This document shows, piece after piece, positions 1 through 5,218 of a stretch of DNA of 5,359 nucleotides. The stretch comes from Planctomycetes bacterium RBG_16_43_13. Lineage in GTDB: Bacteria; Planctomycetota; MHYJ01. A program made the position numbers and the translations under genes. The notes below the pieces were generated by a model that was not told the DNA's origin, searched no databases, and was given only the letters and a program-made list of their open reading frames with translations. The number at the start of each line of letters is the position of its first letter. Within the stretch, counting starts at the first letter, position 1. The stretch lies in contig MHYJ01000057.1 in the NCBI GenBank assembly GCA_001828445.1, forward strand, positions 1 through 5,359, read 5' to 3'.

Positions 1-169
1 TAACCGTCTCATAGCGCTGGACAAGGGCAAACACACGCTCTCCATCGATATCCACCCTGCCGTCAGCCAGGCCATGAACATACGTCCGCCGCAAAAAATC
101 AATCGCCTTCCTTAAGGCATCTGTCATTGAAGCCTGGTGTTCCAGGTGCTTGATATCTGTAAGAATCAT
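1..169 (-). CDS. YhcH/YjgK/YiaL family protein (DUF386), N-terminal part, cut by window edge
   Basis: Only the first 56 codons are in the window and the gene continues past the left edge. The translation starts MILTDIKHLEHQ and later reads DGRVDIDGERVFALVQRYET. That is the N-terminal pattern of the YhcH/YjgK/YiaL family: a short helical lead-in with an L..AL..A.DFL pattern, then a D-G-(R/K)-x-x-I-D-G-(D/E)-x-V-F-A-x-V-Q-x-Y strand pair. Known members are cytosolic beta-barrel proteins of about 150 aa. They include E. coli YhcH/NanQ, linked to sialic-acid anomer conversion, and the EbgC-type beta-galactosidase accessory subunit. The metal-binding residues of the fold lie beyond the window, so activity cannot be judged. 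The start is supported by AAGGGG 7 bases upstream (177-182). It lies 36 bases after the fic stop on the same strand, so the two are probably co-transcribed. The substrate is unknown. Confidence 0.82.
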   Translation of the reverse strand, partial: MILTDIKHLEHQASMTDALRKAIDFLRRTYVHGLADGRVDIDGERVFALVQRYETV

Positions 170-176
170 TTTTGTA

Positions 177-182
177 CCCCTT
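177..182 (-). promoter_or_regulatory. ribosome binding site of the YhcH-family gene
   Basis: AAGGGG on the minus strand lies 7 bases before the ATG at 167-169. It fixes this start. It is also the third, imperfect member of the AAGGGTA-type repeats between fic and this gene, so whatever binds those repeats could affect translation or transcription here. Confidence 0.6.
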
Positions 183-184
183 TT

Positions 185-214
185 ATTACCCTTACTAAAG
201 GGTAATTACCCTTT
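185..214. repeat. nested perfect inverted repeats at the fic/YhcH junction, candidate operator
   Basis: Two overlapping symmetric elements share one arm. Positions 197-214 are a perfect 18-bp palindrome, AAAGGGTAATTACCCTTT, centred between 205 and 206. Positions 185-193 (ATTACCCTT) and 198-206 (AAGGGTAAT) form a perfect 9-bp inverted repeat around the 4-base loop ACTA. The same middle arm can therefore pair left or right. The palindrome covers the last codons and the TAA stop of fic (206-208), so part of it is coding. No T-run follows on the minus strand, so it does not look like a terminator for fic. A dimeric repressor site or an RNA switch between two hairpins are the obvious readings, and both are inference. 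Confidence 0.6.
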
Positions 215-1252
215 CTTTTTCCACCGCGCCGCAGGCCCGCGGCCTTGGCATTCGACGACGTTTGCGTTTTGTTGTTCTCTCAGCACACGCCGGATCATAT
301 CCCGGCTTACACCGGGGCAAGCCTGCTCCAACTGCGACACGGTAAATTCGCCGATAAATCTGTTGATGGCAGCCAATACAAGATCGGTCTTAGAACCGCG
401 CGGTGCTTTCACCTCGCCCACCCGCTCGGCAAACTCGCGATAGGCAATCTTGAGAATGAACAGCACATAGTCGATATAAGGCCAGGGATCATGCTTGCCC
501 TCATGCCACCCTTGCGAACTATGCTCCAGCGTTTCGTAATAGCGGTCCTTGTTTTCTTCGATCAAACGCTCCAGGCTGATGTAGCGTCCCGCCTCATAAC
601 CCAATTGGTAACACTGAAGCAAAAGCGCCAACCGGGACACGCGCCCGTTCCCATCGCGAAAAGGGTGAATGCAAAGAAAATCCATATTGAATGCCGCCAT
701 CGCAATGAGCGGATGCACCCAGCGTTCGTCCAGGCAATTCTGCCAATCGGCAACCAATCCCGCCATTGCGGCAGGTGTTCCCGCCGCAGACACAGGGCGG
801 AAGCGAACCCGCTCACGCCCACCAGGGTAGCGCTCGATGATATCGCCGTCTTTCTCCTTATACTGCCCCGCATCCCAGATCTTCCCTCTGGCCAGACGGT
901 GCAGTTCGCGTATTGTCGCCTCGCTGACCGGTATGCGGACTGCGCCTTCGTGGATGAGCTTTAACGCGTCTCGATAACCTCGCACCTCCTCCTCATCGCG
1001 GTCCCGAAACAATGGCTTAGGCGCAACCAGCACATCGCGCACCCGCGCAGGATCGACCGACACGCCCTCTATACGGTTGGAAGAAACCGCACTTTCAATC
1101 AGCGCATGCTCCCGCAACGTCTTGAGCCGCTGCGGAGACTGCTGCGTATAAAGCTCCTGCTTGCCGCGAAACTCGCCAAGGTCGGCGAGATACCAGGACG
1201 TGCCAGCGGGAATGGAAAAATCTTTTGTACTGAAAAGATGCAGGGTGTTCAT
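206..1252 (-). CDS. Fic-domain protein with inhibitory motif and C-terminal winged helix, predicted AMP-transferase
   Basis: This 348-aa cytosolic protein has the complete Fic core motif HPFRDGNGRVSR at residues 196-207, including catalytic His196, the acidic Asp200 and the phosphate-binding Gly-Asn-Gly-Arg. Enzymes of this family usually transfer AMP from ATP to a hydroxyl side chain of a target protein. SSNRIEG at residues 57-63 matches the (S/T)xxxE(G/N) inhibitory helix, with Glu62 as the expected blocking glutamate. As it precedes the core, this is a class II, self-inhibited Fic protein. An N-terminal Fic_N-like segment covers roughly residues 1-80. Residues 285-340 (SKTDLVLAAINRF...TVSQLEQACPGVSRDMIRRVLRE) look like a winged helix-turn-helix, common in this architecture. 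The length is normal and there is no truncation. The start is supported by AAGGAGGG five bases upstream. Base composition is clearly more GC-rich than the two genes upstream. The target is unknown. The DNA-binding tail and the palindromes at its 3' end make autoregulation plausible. Confidence 0.93.
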   Translation of the reverse strand: MNTLHLFSTKDFSIPAGTSWYLADLGEFRGKQELYTQQSPQRLKTLREHALIESAVSSNRIEGVSVDPARVRDVLVAPKPLFRDRDEEEVRGYRDALKLIHEGAVRIPVSEATIRELHRLARGKIWDAGQYKEKDGDIIERYPGGRERVRFRPVSAAGTPAAMAGLVADWQNCLDERWVHPLIAMAAFNMDFLCIHPFRDGNGRVSRLALLLQCYQLGYEAGRYISLERLIEENKDRYYETLEHSSQGWHEGKHDPWPYIDYVLFILKIAYREFAERVGEVKAPRGSKTDLVLAAINRFIGEFTVSQLEQACPGVSRDMIRRVLREQQNANVVECQGRGPAARWKKKG

Positions 1253-1257
1253 ATTAG

Positions 1258-1265
1258 CCCTCCTT
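1258..1265 (-). promoter_or_regulatory. strong ribosome binding site of fic
   Basis: AAGGAGGG on the minus strand is followed by CTAAT and the ATG at 1250-1252. It is close to the ideal anti-16S match and decides the fic start. Confidence 0.8.
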
Positions 1266-1270
1266 CCGGG

Positions 1271-1287
1271 GCGGGATTCGTACCCGC
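1271..1287 (-). other. tRNA T-arm-like hairpin in the fic leader
   Basis: Read on the minus strand this is a 5-bp stem GCGGG/CCCGC closing a 7-base loop TACGAAT. The loop matches the tRNA T-loop pattern TTCRANT except for A instead of T at the second position, and the closing G-C pair is also as in tRNA. No matching acceptor, D-arm or anticodon arm is found around it and no CCA follows, so it is not a tRNA gene. It may be a tRNA remnant, an old attachment-site scar or chance. It ends 5 bases before the fic ribosome binding site. Confidence 0.35.
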
Positions 1288-1361
1288 TTGATTACGCGAC
1301 CTTGCCCGGCCGCACTGTAGCCGCGACACTATTTTATTTCTTAAAGCCTGTTTCATCATGA

Positions 1362-1391
1362 TTTAAAGTCGATTTCTTTGTCCCATGTCAA
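1362..1391 (-). promoter_or_regulatory. candidate sigma-70-type promoter for fic
   Basis: On the minus strand TTGACA (1386-1391) is a perfect -35 hexamer. After an 18-base spacer comes TTTAAA (1362-1367), a moderate -10 match. Transcription would begin about 100 bases before the fic ATG. The -35 box abuts the AAGGG/CCCTT inverted repeat at 1390-1403, which could act as an operator. The weak -10 and long spacer keep confidence modest. A less convincing alternative -10, TAAAAT, lies at 1331-1336. Confidence 0.4.
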
Positions 1392-1501
1392 GGGCTGACC
1401 CTTTCGTACTCTTTTGTGTTTCTCTTCCCCTCCACAATCGCAATCCCCTCCTCCATCAACCCGTAAAGCCCATAAACCAGCCGGCCTATTTTTTTTGTCA
1501 T
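1388..1501 (-). CDS. doubtful small ORF, 37 aa, function unknown
   Basis: Minus-strand reading from the ATG at 1499-1501 gives a 37-aa basic peptide, MTKKIGRLVYGLYGLMEEG at the start and KRNTKEYERVSP at the end, stopping at TGA 1388-1390. It begins 57 bases after the nuclease stop. The amino-acid mix is protein-like, with a short amphipathic stretch followed by a charged tail. The only Shine-Dalgarno candidate, AAGG, is 1 base from the ATG, which is too close. The stop overlaps the candidate fic -35 box. I recognise no family. It could be a decayed gene end or chance. Confidence 0.2.
   Translation of the reverse strand: MTKKIGRLVYGLYGLMEEGIAIVEGKRNTKEYERVSP
1390..1403. repeat. short inverted repeat AAGGG-CTGA-CCCTT upstream of fic
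   Basis: A perfect 5-bp inverted repeat around a 4-base centre, next to the TTGACA box. The arms resemble the core of the 197-214 palindrome (AAGGG and CCCTT, with a 6-base centre there). It may be a second operator for the same regulator, or a fragment of a dispersed intergenic repeat. Confidence 0.4.
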
Positions 1502-1558
1502 GCCTTGTCTATTGCGTTTGTTCTTCAGAATTCAGTAAACTATCCCAGGAATTTCCGC

Positions 1559-3265
1559 TTAGCCCTCTATTGCAGATTTCCTCAAACCTACCAACAAATG
1601 TAAAGGTACAGGGATACGGTAATGCCGACACGCTACAAGAATAATAGGCCAGAAGCCAGTTTTAACAGCCGACAGTGTTTTAAAGTGTGGTGAGTGTTCA
1701 CATTCGCCGAAGGCCTGGCTTATGAGCTCATCCATAGAGCGGTCAATACATGCATGAGACAAGGTGGCTCCATGTGCATCATTATTGGTATATAAGTAGT
1801 TTTCAGAACTATCGTCAGGATACCAAAACTGAAAGTTGCAATGACTTAGGTGTTTTTCTTTAATGGACTGCACTTGGTTGTAAAGATCATTATCATCCAG
1901 CAGTGCTGCACATAGGGCGATCATCGGGAACAGGATGCTCCCACTGGTCACTTCCTGGTGGTAACTTTCATTATTCCGCTGTGGGTGTTCAAGTAACTCA
2001 GCATAGCTCAATAAGTTGCAGGGATACTGGCCATTTATTTGATGAGCGAAGGTTGCTCGCTCAACTAGTTTAGAAAGCCATTTTCTAATGTAGTCATGGT
2101 TATTTTTGTCGATAAATAGCAGCAACACAGCGATTGATATGTCGATAGCCTGATCATCTTTTATTGGCAATAATATCGCTGGATTATTTGAAATTAGCTG
2201 TTTAACCGCCACCGAAACGGATTGCACCTCGCCCAACATTTGCTCAAGACTTTCAGTCTCATCGTCACCAAGCTGCTGTGCGTTCCAATAAGCCCAAATG
2301 CCGACTGCGGCTAATCTGCCTAATAAATCAAACAACTTCAGATTAACATCTAAATTGCACGAGGCTTGAACTGCCGCCGACAAAGCATGTCTTTTATGCG
2401 TATGCGGCAGAATTTTCTCGCCAAGATACTCATAGCTAATCTGCCGATAGACGACTAATATGGAATGGAATACTGATCGGACCGACTTTGCTGCTTTAGT
2501 TTTTTTAGCAATGTATTTTCTTGTAATATCCCAAGCATGCAGTAATGCGAGTTCGCTGGAGAGATAGGCCGACTCCAAGTTGTCGGCATCACGGGCCCAG
2601 GCAAACAGTATCCAGAGACAAATATTTATTTGCCGTATTGCTGTAATCCGGTCTTTGTCCTTTGTGCCTTCTGAACTGGAAAGCGATCTGATTAAGGCAG
2701 AAAAGTGCTGATAGGATGCTTCAGGTTCATCCAGTAGCGCCAGCGACTTGCGCAGTTGTGAGCGAGCGTTTTGTGGCAATAATTCTTCACGCAAAAAGTT
2801 CGATAGAATTAGTGAGGCAAGTTTATCCCCGTTCCATTCTTCAAAGGTTAGATTTTTCAGCTCATTCTTTTTTATGTATCCTTGGACGTCTAACCTTACC
2901 TGTTCTTGAATGTCTCCACCAAAGCATAGGCATATAACAATATCTTTCCCACGGTGTTCATTAGGGATGCAGTTTGGAATATAGGCGTCCAGTATCTGAT
3001 TTAGCGAGGGACGAAGGGATTGAACTCCATCTCCCTCCCAAGAGCTTCGAGTTAAATCTCCAGGTTTGATGGAGAACAAGTAAACCTTTTCTGCCCCGCC
3101 ATCAAGTCTGCCCACAGCGGCCACGTCAACTCCGTATTGCCGGGTTCCTCGGCCAGGACGAGAATAGACATTAAGCCCTATCTGGCTCAATAAGTCTGGA
3201 AGCACCGCATCCAGCTCATCACGCTCCCTGAGTGAGGCCAAGTACTGTTTGATAATAAGCTTCAT
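1559..3265 (-). CDS. PD-(D/E)XK nuclease-like protein with large unrecognised helical C-terminal region
   Basis: This 568-aa protein probably acts as a DNA endonuclease in the cytosol. Residues 12-30 form a helix (LRERDELDAVLPDLLSQIG). Then come RPGRGTRQYGVDVAA (residues 36-50) and KVYLFSIKPGDLTR (60-73). This helix, GVDV strand and xIK strand order is the restriction-endonuclease-like core of Mrr-type enzymes, with Asp47 and Lys67 as predicted catalytic residues. The usual Glu/Gln two residues before the lysine is Ser65, so activity is not certain. A Rossmann-like continuation (DIVICLCFGG, 108-117; FEEWNGDKLA, 141-150) completes the fold. Residues 180-568 are mostly helical and match no family I know. 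The last 100 residues are rich in His and Cys. There is no signal peptide or membrane helix. The ATG overlaps the TGA of the upstream gene as ATGA, so translation is coupled; GGAG lies 11 bases upstream. The gene is AT-rich compared with fic. A defence role is inferred from fold and partner. Confidence 0.75.
   Translation of the reverse strand: MKLIIKQYLASLRERDELDAVLPDLLSQIGLNVYSRPGRGTRQYGVDVAAVGRLDGGAEKVYLFSIKPGDLTRSSWEGDGVQSLRPSLNQILDAYIPNCIPNEHRGKDIVICLCFGGDIQEQVRLDVQGYIKKNELKNLTFEEWNGDKLASLILSNFLREELLPQNARSQLRKSLALLDEPEASYQHFSALIRSLSSSEGTKDKDRITAIRQINICLWILFAWARDADNLESAYLSSELALLHAWDITRKYIAKKTKAAKSVRSVFHSILVVYRQISYEYLGEKILPHTHKRHALSAAVQASCNLDVNLKLFDLLGRLAAVGIWAYWNAQQLGDDETESLEQMLGEVQSVSVAVKQLISNNPAILLPIKDDQAIDISIAVLLLFIDKNNHDYIRKWLSKLVERATFAHQINGQYPCNLLSYAELLEHPQRNNESYHQEVTSGSILFPMIALCAALLDDNDLYNQVQSIKEKHLSHCNFQFWYPDDSSENYLYTNNDAHGATLSHACIDRSMDELISQAFGECEHSPHFKTLSAVKTGFWPIILVACRHYRIPVPLHLLVGLRKSAIEG
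3262..3265 (-). other. ATGA stop/start overlap coupling the two genes
   Basis: On the minus strand the start ATG (3263-3265) of the nuclease gene and the stop TGA (3262-3264) of the HEAT-like gene share the four bases ATGA. Ribosomes ending the first gene can restart on the second, which usually marks a functionally linked pair. Confidence 0.9.
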
Positions 3266-5007
3266 GTCTTCAACTTCTCCACTCGAAAAATCCTCAGCAT
3301 GTAGTCTAAGCCGAAAGGATCAATAGTTTGATATTGTGGAAATTCTATTTGAGTACCATAGCTCTGTAATGGAATTTCCATTCTGTTGGATTTACCATCA
3401 GGGCCGTAAACATAATTGATCGACTTTCTCCCGTAAAGCAATACAGACTTTGAAAACAATGATGCGAAAACAGATTTTTTTTCTGCTTCTTTAAATGACT
3501 CTTGCATAAGCCGAGAAAAGTGCCGTCTGTATGCATCTCGCTGTGCTTGCGAGGGATGTAGCTCTGGAATTGTCCCGGTTGATTTAAAATCATCGATATA
3601 CTCCTCAAATCTCTTAAGCGCTGCTTCAATTGTTGTTTTGGCTTTCCCTGATTCGCTTTTAGCTTGTTGGATTAGGAAATCTCTTACCTTACCAGGGAAA
3701 TTGAGGAGTAGCGGGTCAAAAATAAGCGTATCAAGCTGCTGTAGTGTTTCGTCATCGTTCGTATGGTGCATCAAAGAAACGACGACGCTTGCTGCAGAAA
3801 CTGGCTTAAAGAATAAATAGCCGATGGCTTTTCTTGCAAGGAAGACTATATGTACCATGTCTACAGAAACCAATTCTGAAGGGTCTATTTTTAATAGCAT
3901 ATCATGATCATGTATCTTATTGACTATTGCATGTATTCCTTCGCAGAATACTCTATCACCCCGGAGAAACCACCGTGTCAGCAATTTGTTAAGTAGAGTG
4001 CTATTTTTATAAAGTTCTAGAATAACGCTATCGAATATGTCCATTTGTACATCATTTGGGTTGGCTCTTAGCAACGCTTCAAGAAACTCAATACCTTTGG
4101 TCGGGTCTTCTAGCTTAATTAAATTGACTAAGCCATAGTCAATATTATTAAGTGTGCCTTTGTTCTGAGGTCTGACACTCCTTAGATGATTAAGTAGAAC
4201 ATCCAGCAAGGCTTCAGGAAGTTCATTAAAATTAGTGCCAAATAATTCTGACGCCGCGTGCAGGGCGGACTCTCCGTCTGATGGCAAAGCACGGTTAATA
4301 AGGTTAATTACGCGTTCTTCTAGTGACTTGTCTTGTTGATATAAACTGAACGCTGATCTTATGAGATTGCCCAGTAGTTGATCGTCGGTCTCTTTTGTGG
4401 CTGACAATTCTAAGCATGCAAGTGCGATTTCGCATAAATTGGTATCTTTGGGATATTGAATTCTCCCTAAAGAAGAAACGGCCCTTTTACGAACCTCGAT
4501 TTTCTCATGTGCTGTAAGTCGAATGGCCTCATTGAGGTAGTGATTATTGTCAATACGAGCCCCAGCAATAATAGTAGGTATTAGTAAGTCAGCCAATTTA
4601 TCGCTGGATGCTTCGATCTGCTTTAAAGACTCTTTGGGGCGAGACGGTTCATCTGCGCAAAAATTAATAAAGGAGTCAAAAAGTGCTCCAGCTGCCATAT
4701 CTTGACCTGCTTCACTCACTAAATGAAGAACACATTCCATAACCTGTTGCACAGGAGAATTGAGTTTTGGGAGAGCTTTTTCGAGAACTCGGCGAATCGT
4801 AAAAAAATTGTACCCAGCATCTGACTTATTCCGTAAGGATTTAAAACCTGCAATGACATCAAGCAGCCCGTTATTATGCATTCTTACCAGTTCATCTGTT
4901 AGATCATCATGACCACTTCCATGTTCACTCAATGTTTTTTCATAAACAGTTTCAAGAAACTTGCCCGCTTGAAAAGCAGAAATAAGGTCTTTTCTTAGAT
5001 CATTCAT
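3262..5007 (-). CDS. helical (HEAT-like) repeat protein, partner of the nuclease gene
   Basis: This 581-aa soluble protein is mostly alpha-helical. Residues 167-183 (HEKIEVRKRAVSSLGRI) fit a HEAT-repeat second helix with the typical V-R..A...L spacing, and similar helical pairs seem to run from about 70 to 470. Such solenoids normally bind protein or nucleic acid. A different C-terminal module starts near residue 480. It has a helix (QAQRDAYRRHFSRLMQESF), then SVLLYGRKSINYVYGPDGKS and EIPLQSYGTQIEFPQYQTIDPFGLDYMLRIF, rich in strands and aromatic residues. I do not recognise this module and see no catalytic motif. The gene overlaps the nuclease start by 4 bases (ATGA), implying matched synthesis and probably a complex. 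The start has only a weak ribosome binding site (GGG, 7 bases upstream) and lies in a CATTTAAATG palindrome (5005-5014). The gene is AT-rich. The likely role is sensor, adaptor or regulator of the nuclease, by inference. Confidence 0.7.
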   Translation of the reverse strand: MNDLRKDLISAFQAGKFLETVYEKTLSEHGSGHDDLTDELVRMHNNGLLDVIAGFKSLRNKSDAGYNFFTIRRVLEKALPKLNSPVQQVMECVLHLVSEAGQDMAAGALFDSFINFCADEPSRPKESLKQIEASSDKLADLLIPTIIAGARIDNNHYLNEAIRLTAHEKIEVRKRAVSSLGRIQYPKDTNLCEIALACLELSATKETDDQLLGNLIRSAFSLYQQDKSLEERVINLINRALPSDGESALHAASELFGTNFNELPEALLDVLLNHLRSVRPQNKGTLNNIDYGLVNLIKLEDPTKGIEFLEALLRANPNDVQMDIFDSVILELYKNSTLLNKLLTRWFLRGDRVFCEGIHAIVNKIHDHDMLLKIDPSELVSVDMVHIVFLARKAIGYLFFKPVSAASVVVSLMHHTNDDETLQQLDTLIFDPLLLNFPGKVRDFLIQQAKSESGKAKTTIEAALKRFEEYIDDFKSTGTIPELHPSQAQRDAYRRHFSRLMQESFKEAEKKSVFASLFSKSVLLYGRKSINYVYGPDGKSNRMEIPLQSYGTQIEFPQYQTIDPFGLDYMLRIFRVEKLKT

Positions 5008-5042
5008 TTAAATGCCCATATTTAGGGAAAAAGAGAGAAGCA

Positions 5043-5104
5043 AGCAGCATGAAGGGGCAAGCCTTGGAAACAATTTTCTGCCCGCCCTTCTTTTTTATGC
5101 TGCT
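5043..5104. repeat. bulged inverted repeat in the leader of the HEAT-like gene
   Basis: The 17-base arm AGCAGCATGAAGGGGCA (5043-5059) pairs along its full length with 5079-5104, which carries two insertions: AGCAGCAT with ATGCTGCT (5097-5104), GAAG with CTTC (5087-5090), and GGGCA with TGCCC (5079-5083). The insertions are T6 (5091-5096) and GCC (5084-5086) on the plus strand, and the loop is 19 bases. In the minus-strand transcript it would fold about 36 bases before the ATG. It could be a regulatory leader structure, an operator or a terminator-like element read from the plus strand. Confidence 0.5.
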
Positions 5105-5106
5105 GA

Positions 5107-5136
5107 AAGATAACACATTTTGATATTACAAAACAA
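5107..5136 (-). promoter_or_regulatory. candidate promoter of the two-gene module
   Basis: On the minus strand TTGTTT (5131-5136) is a partial -35 match. After 18 bases comes TATCTT (5107-5112), a 4-of-6 -10 match preceded by TG one base away, as in extended -10 promoters. The start would fall near 5100, giving a leader of about 90 bases that contains most of the bulged hairpin. The AT-rich setting supports it, but the match is weak. Confidence 0.35.
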
Positions 5137-5218
5137 TTCTAAAGGCGGGTATAAAATCTGAGGGACATCATACCTAATTCTACTCTTCACCCCTCTTGCG
5201 GCCACCCACCTGCCAGCC

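Larger units (their letters stand above)
1253..1558. other. 306-base intergenic region between the nuclease gene and fic
   Basis: From the nuclease stop towards fic this stretch holds a doubtful 37-codon minus-strand ORF (1388-1501), an A8 run on the minus strand (1489-1496), an AAGGG/CCCTT inverted repeat (1390-1403), a candidate promoter (1362-1391) and a tRNA T-arm-like hairpin (1271-1287). I found no convincing rho-independent terminator for the nuclease gene. There is no established gene here. Confidence 0.6.
5008..5218. other. 211-base intergenic region upstream of the HEAT-like gene
   Basis: Between the helicase stop and the HEAT-like gene. The middle part (about 5105-5160) is AT-rich and holds the best promoter candidate. 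The part nearest the gene holds a bulged hairpin (5043-5104). I found no hairpin with T-run that would terminate the helicase transcript, so read-through into the two-gene module is possible. Confidence 0.5.

Noticed and set aside
562..873. Second minus-strand frame inside fic
   Set aside because: It overlaps the catalytic part of fic in another frame; the fic frame carries all conserved motifs, so this is a shadow.
245..964. Long plus-strand open frame of 239 codons opposite fic
   Set aside because: It lies wholly antisense to the well-supported fic gene in a GC-rich stretch where stop-free opposite frames are expected, and its translation shows no recognisable domain.
1253..1360. tRNA gene around the T-arm-like hairpin
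   Set aside because: No 5' acceptor strand able to pair, no D-arm or anticodon arm at the right distance, and no CCA end.
1475..1500. Rho-independent terminator suggested by GCCGGC followed by T8 on the plus strand
   Set aside because: GCCGGC is self-complementary without a loop, so no usable hairpin forms, and no plus-strand gene precedes it. On the minus strand the run is A8.
1385..1644. Two overlapping plus-strand frames of 72 and 76 codons
   Set aside because: Low-complexity Pro/Ser/Leu-rich translations, no ribosome site, and they run into the end of the nuclease gene on the other strand.
5051..5096. Plus-strand terminator GAAGGG...CCCTTC followed by T6
   Set aside because: The loop would be 28 bases and no plus-strand gene ends here; kept only as part of the larger inverted repeat.
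5160..5218. Terminator of the helicase gene
   Set aside because: Only short GC complementarities without a following T-run; not enough to call.
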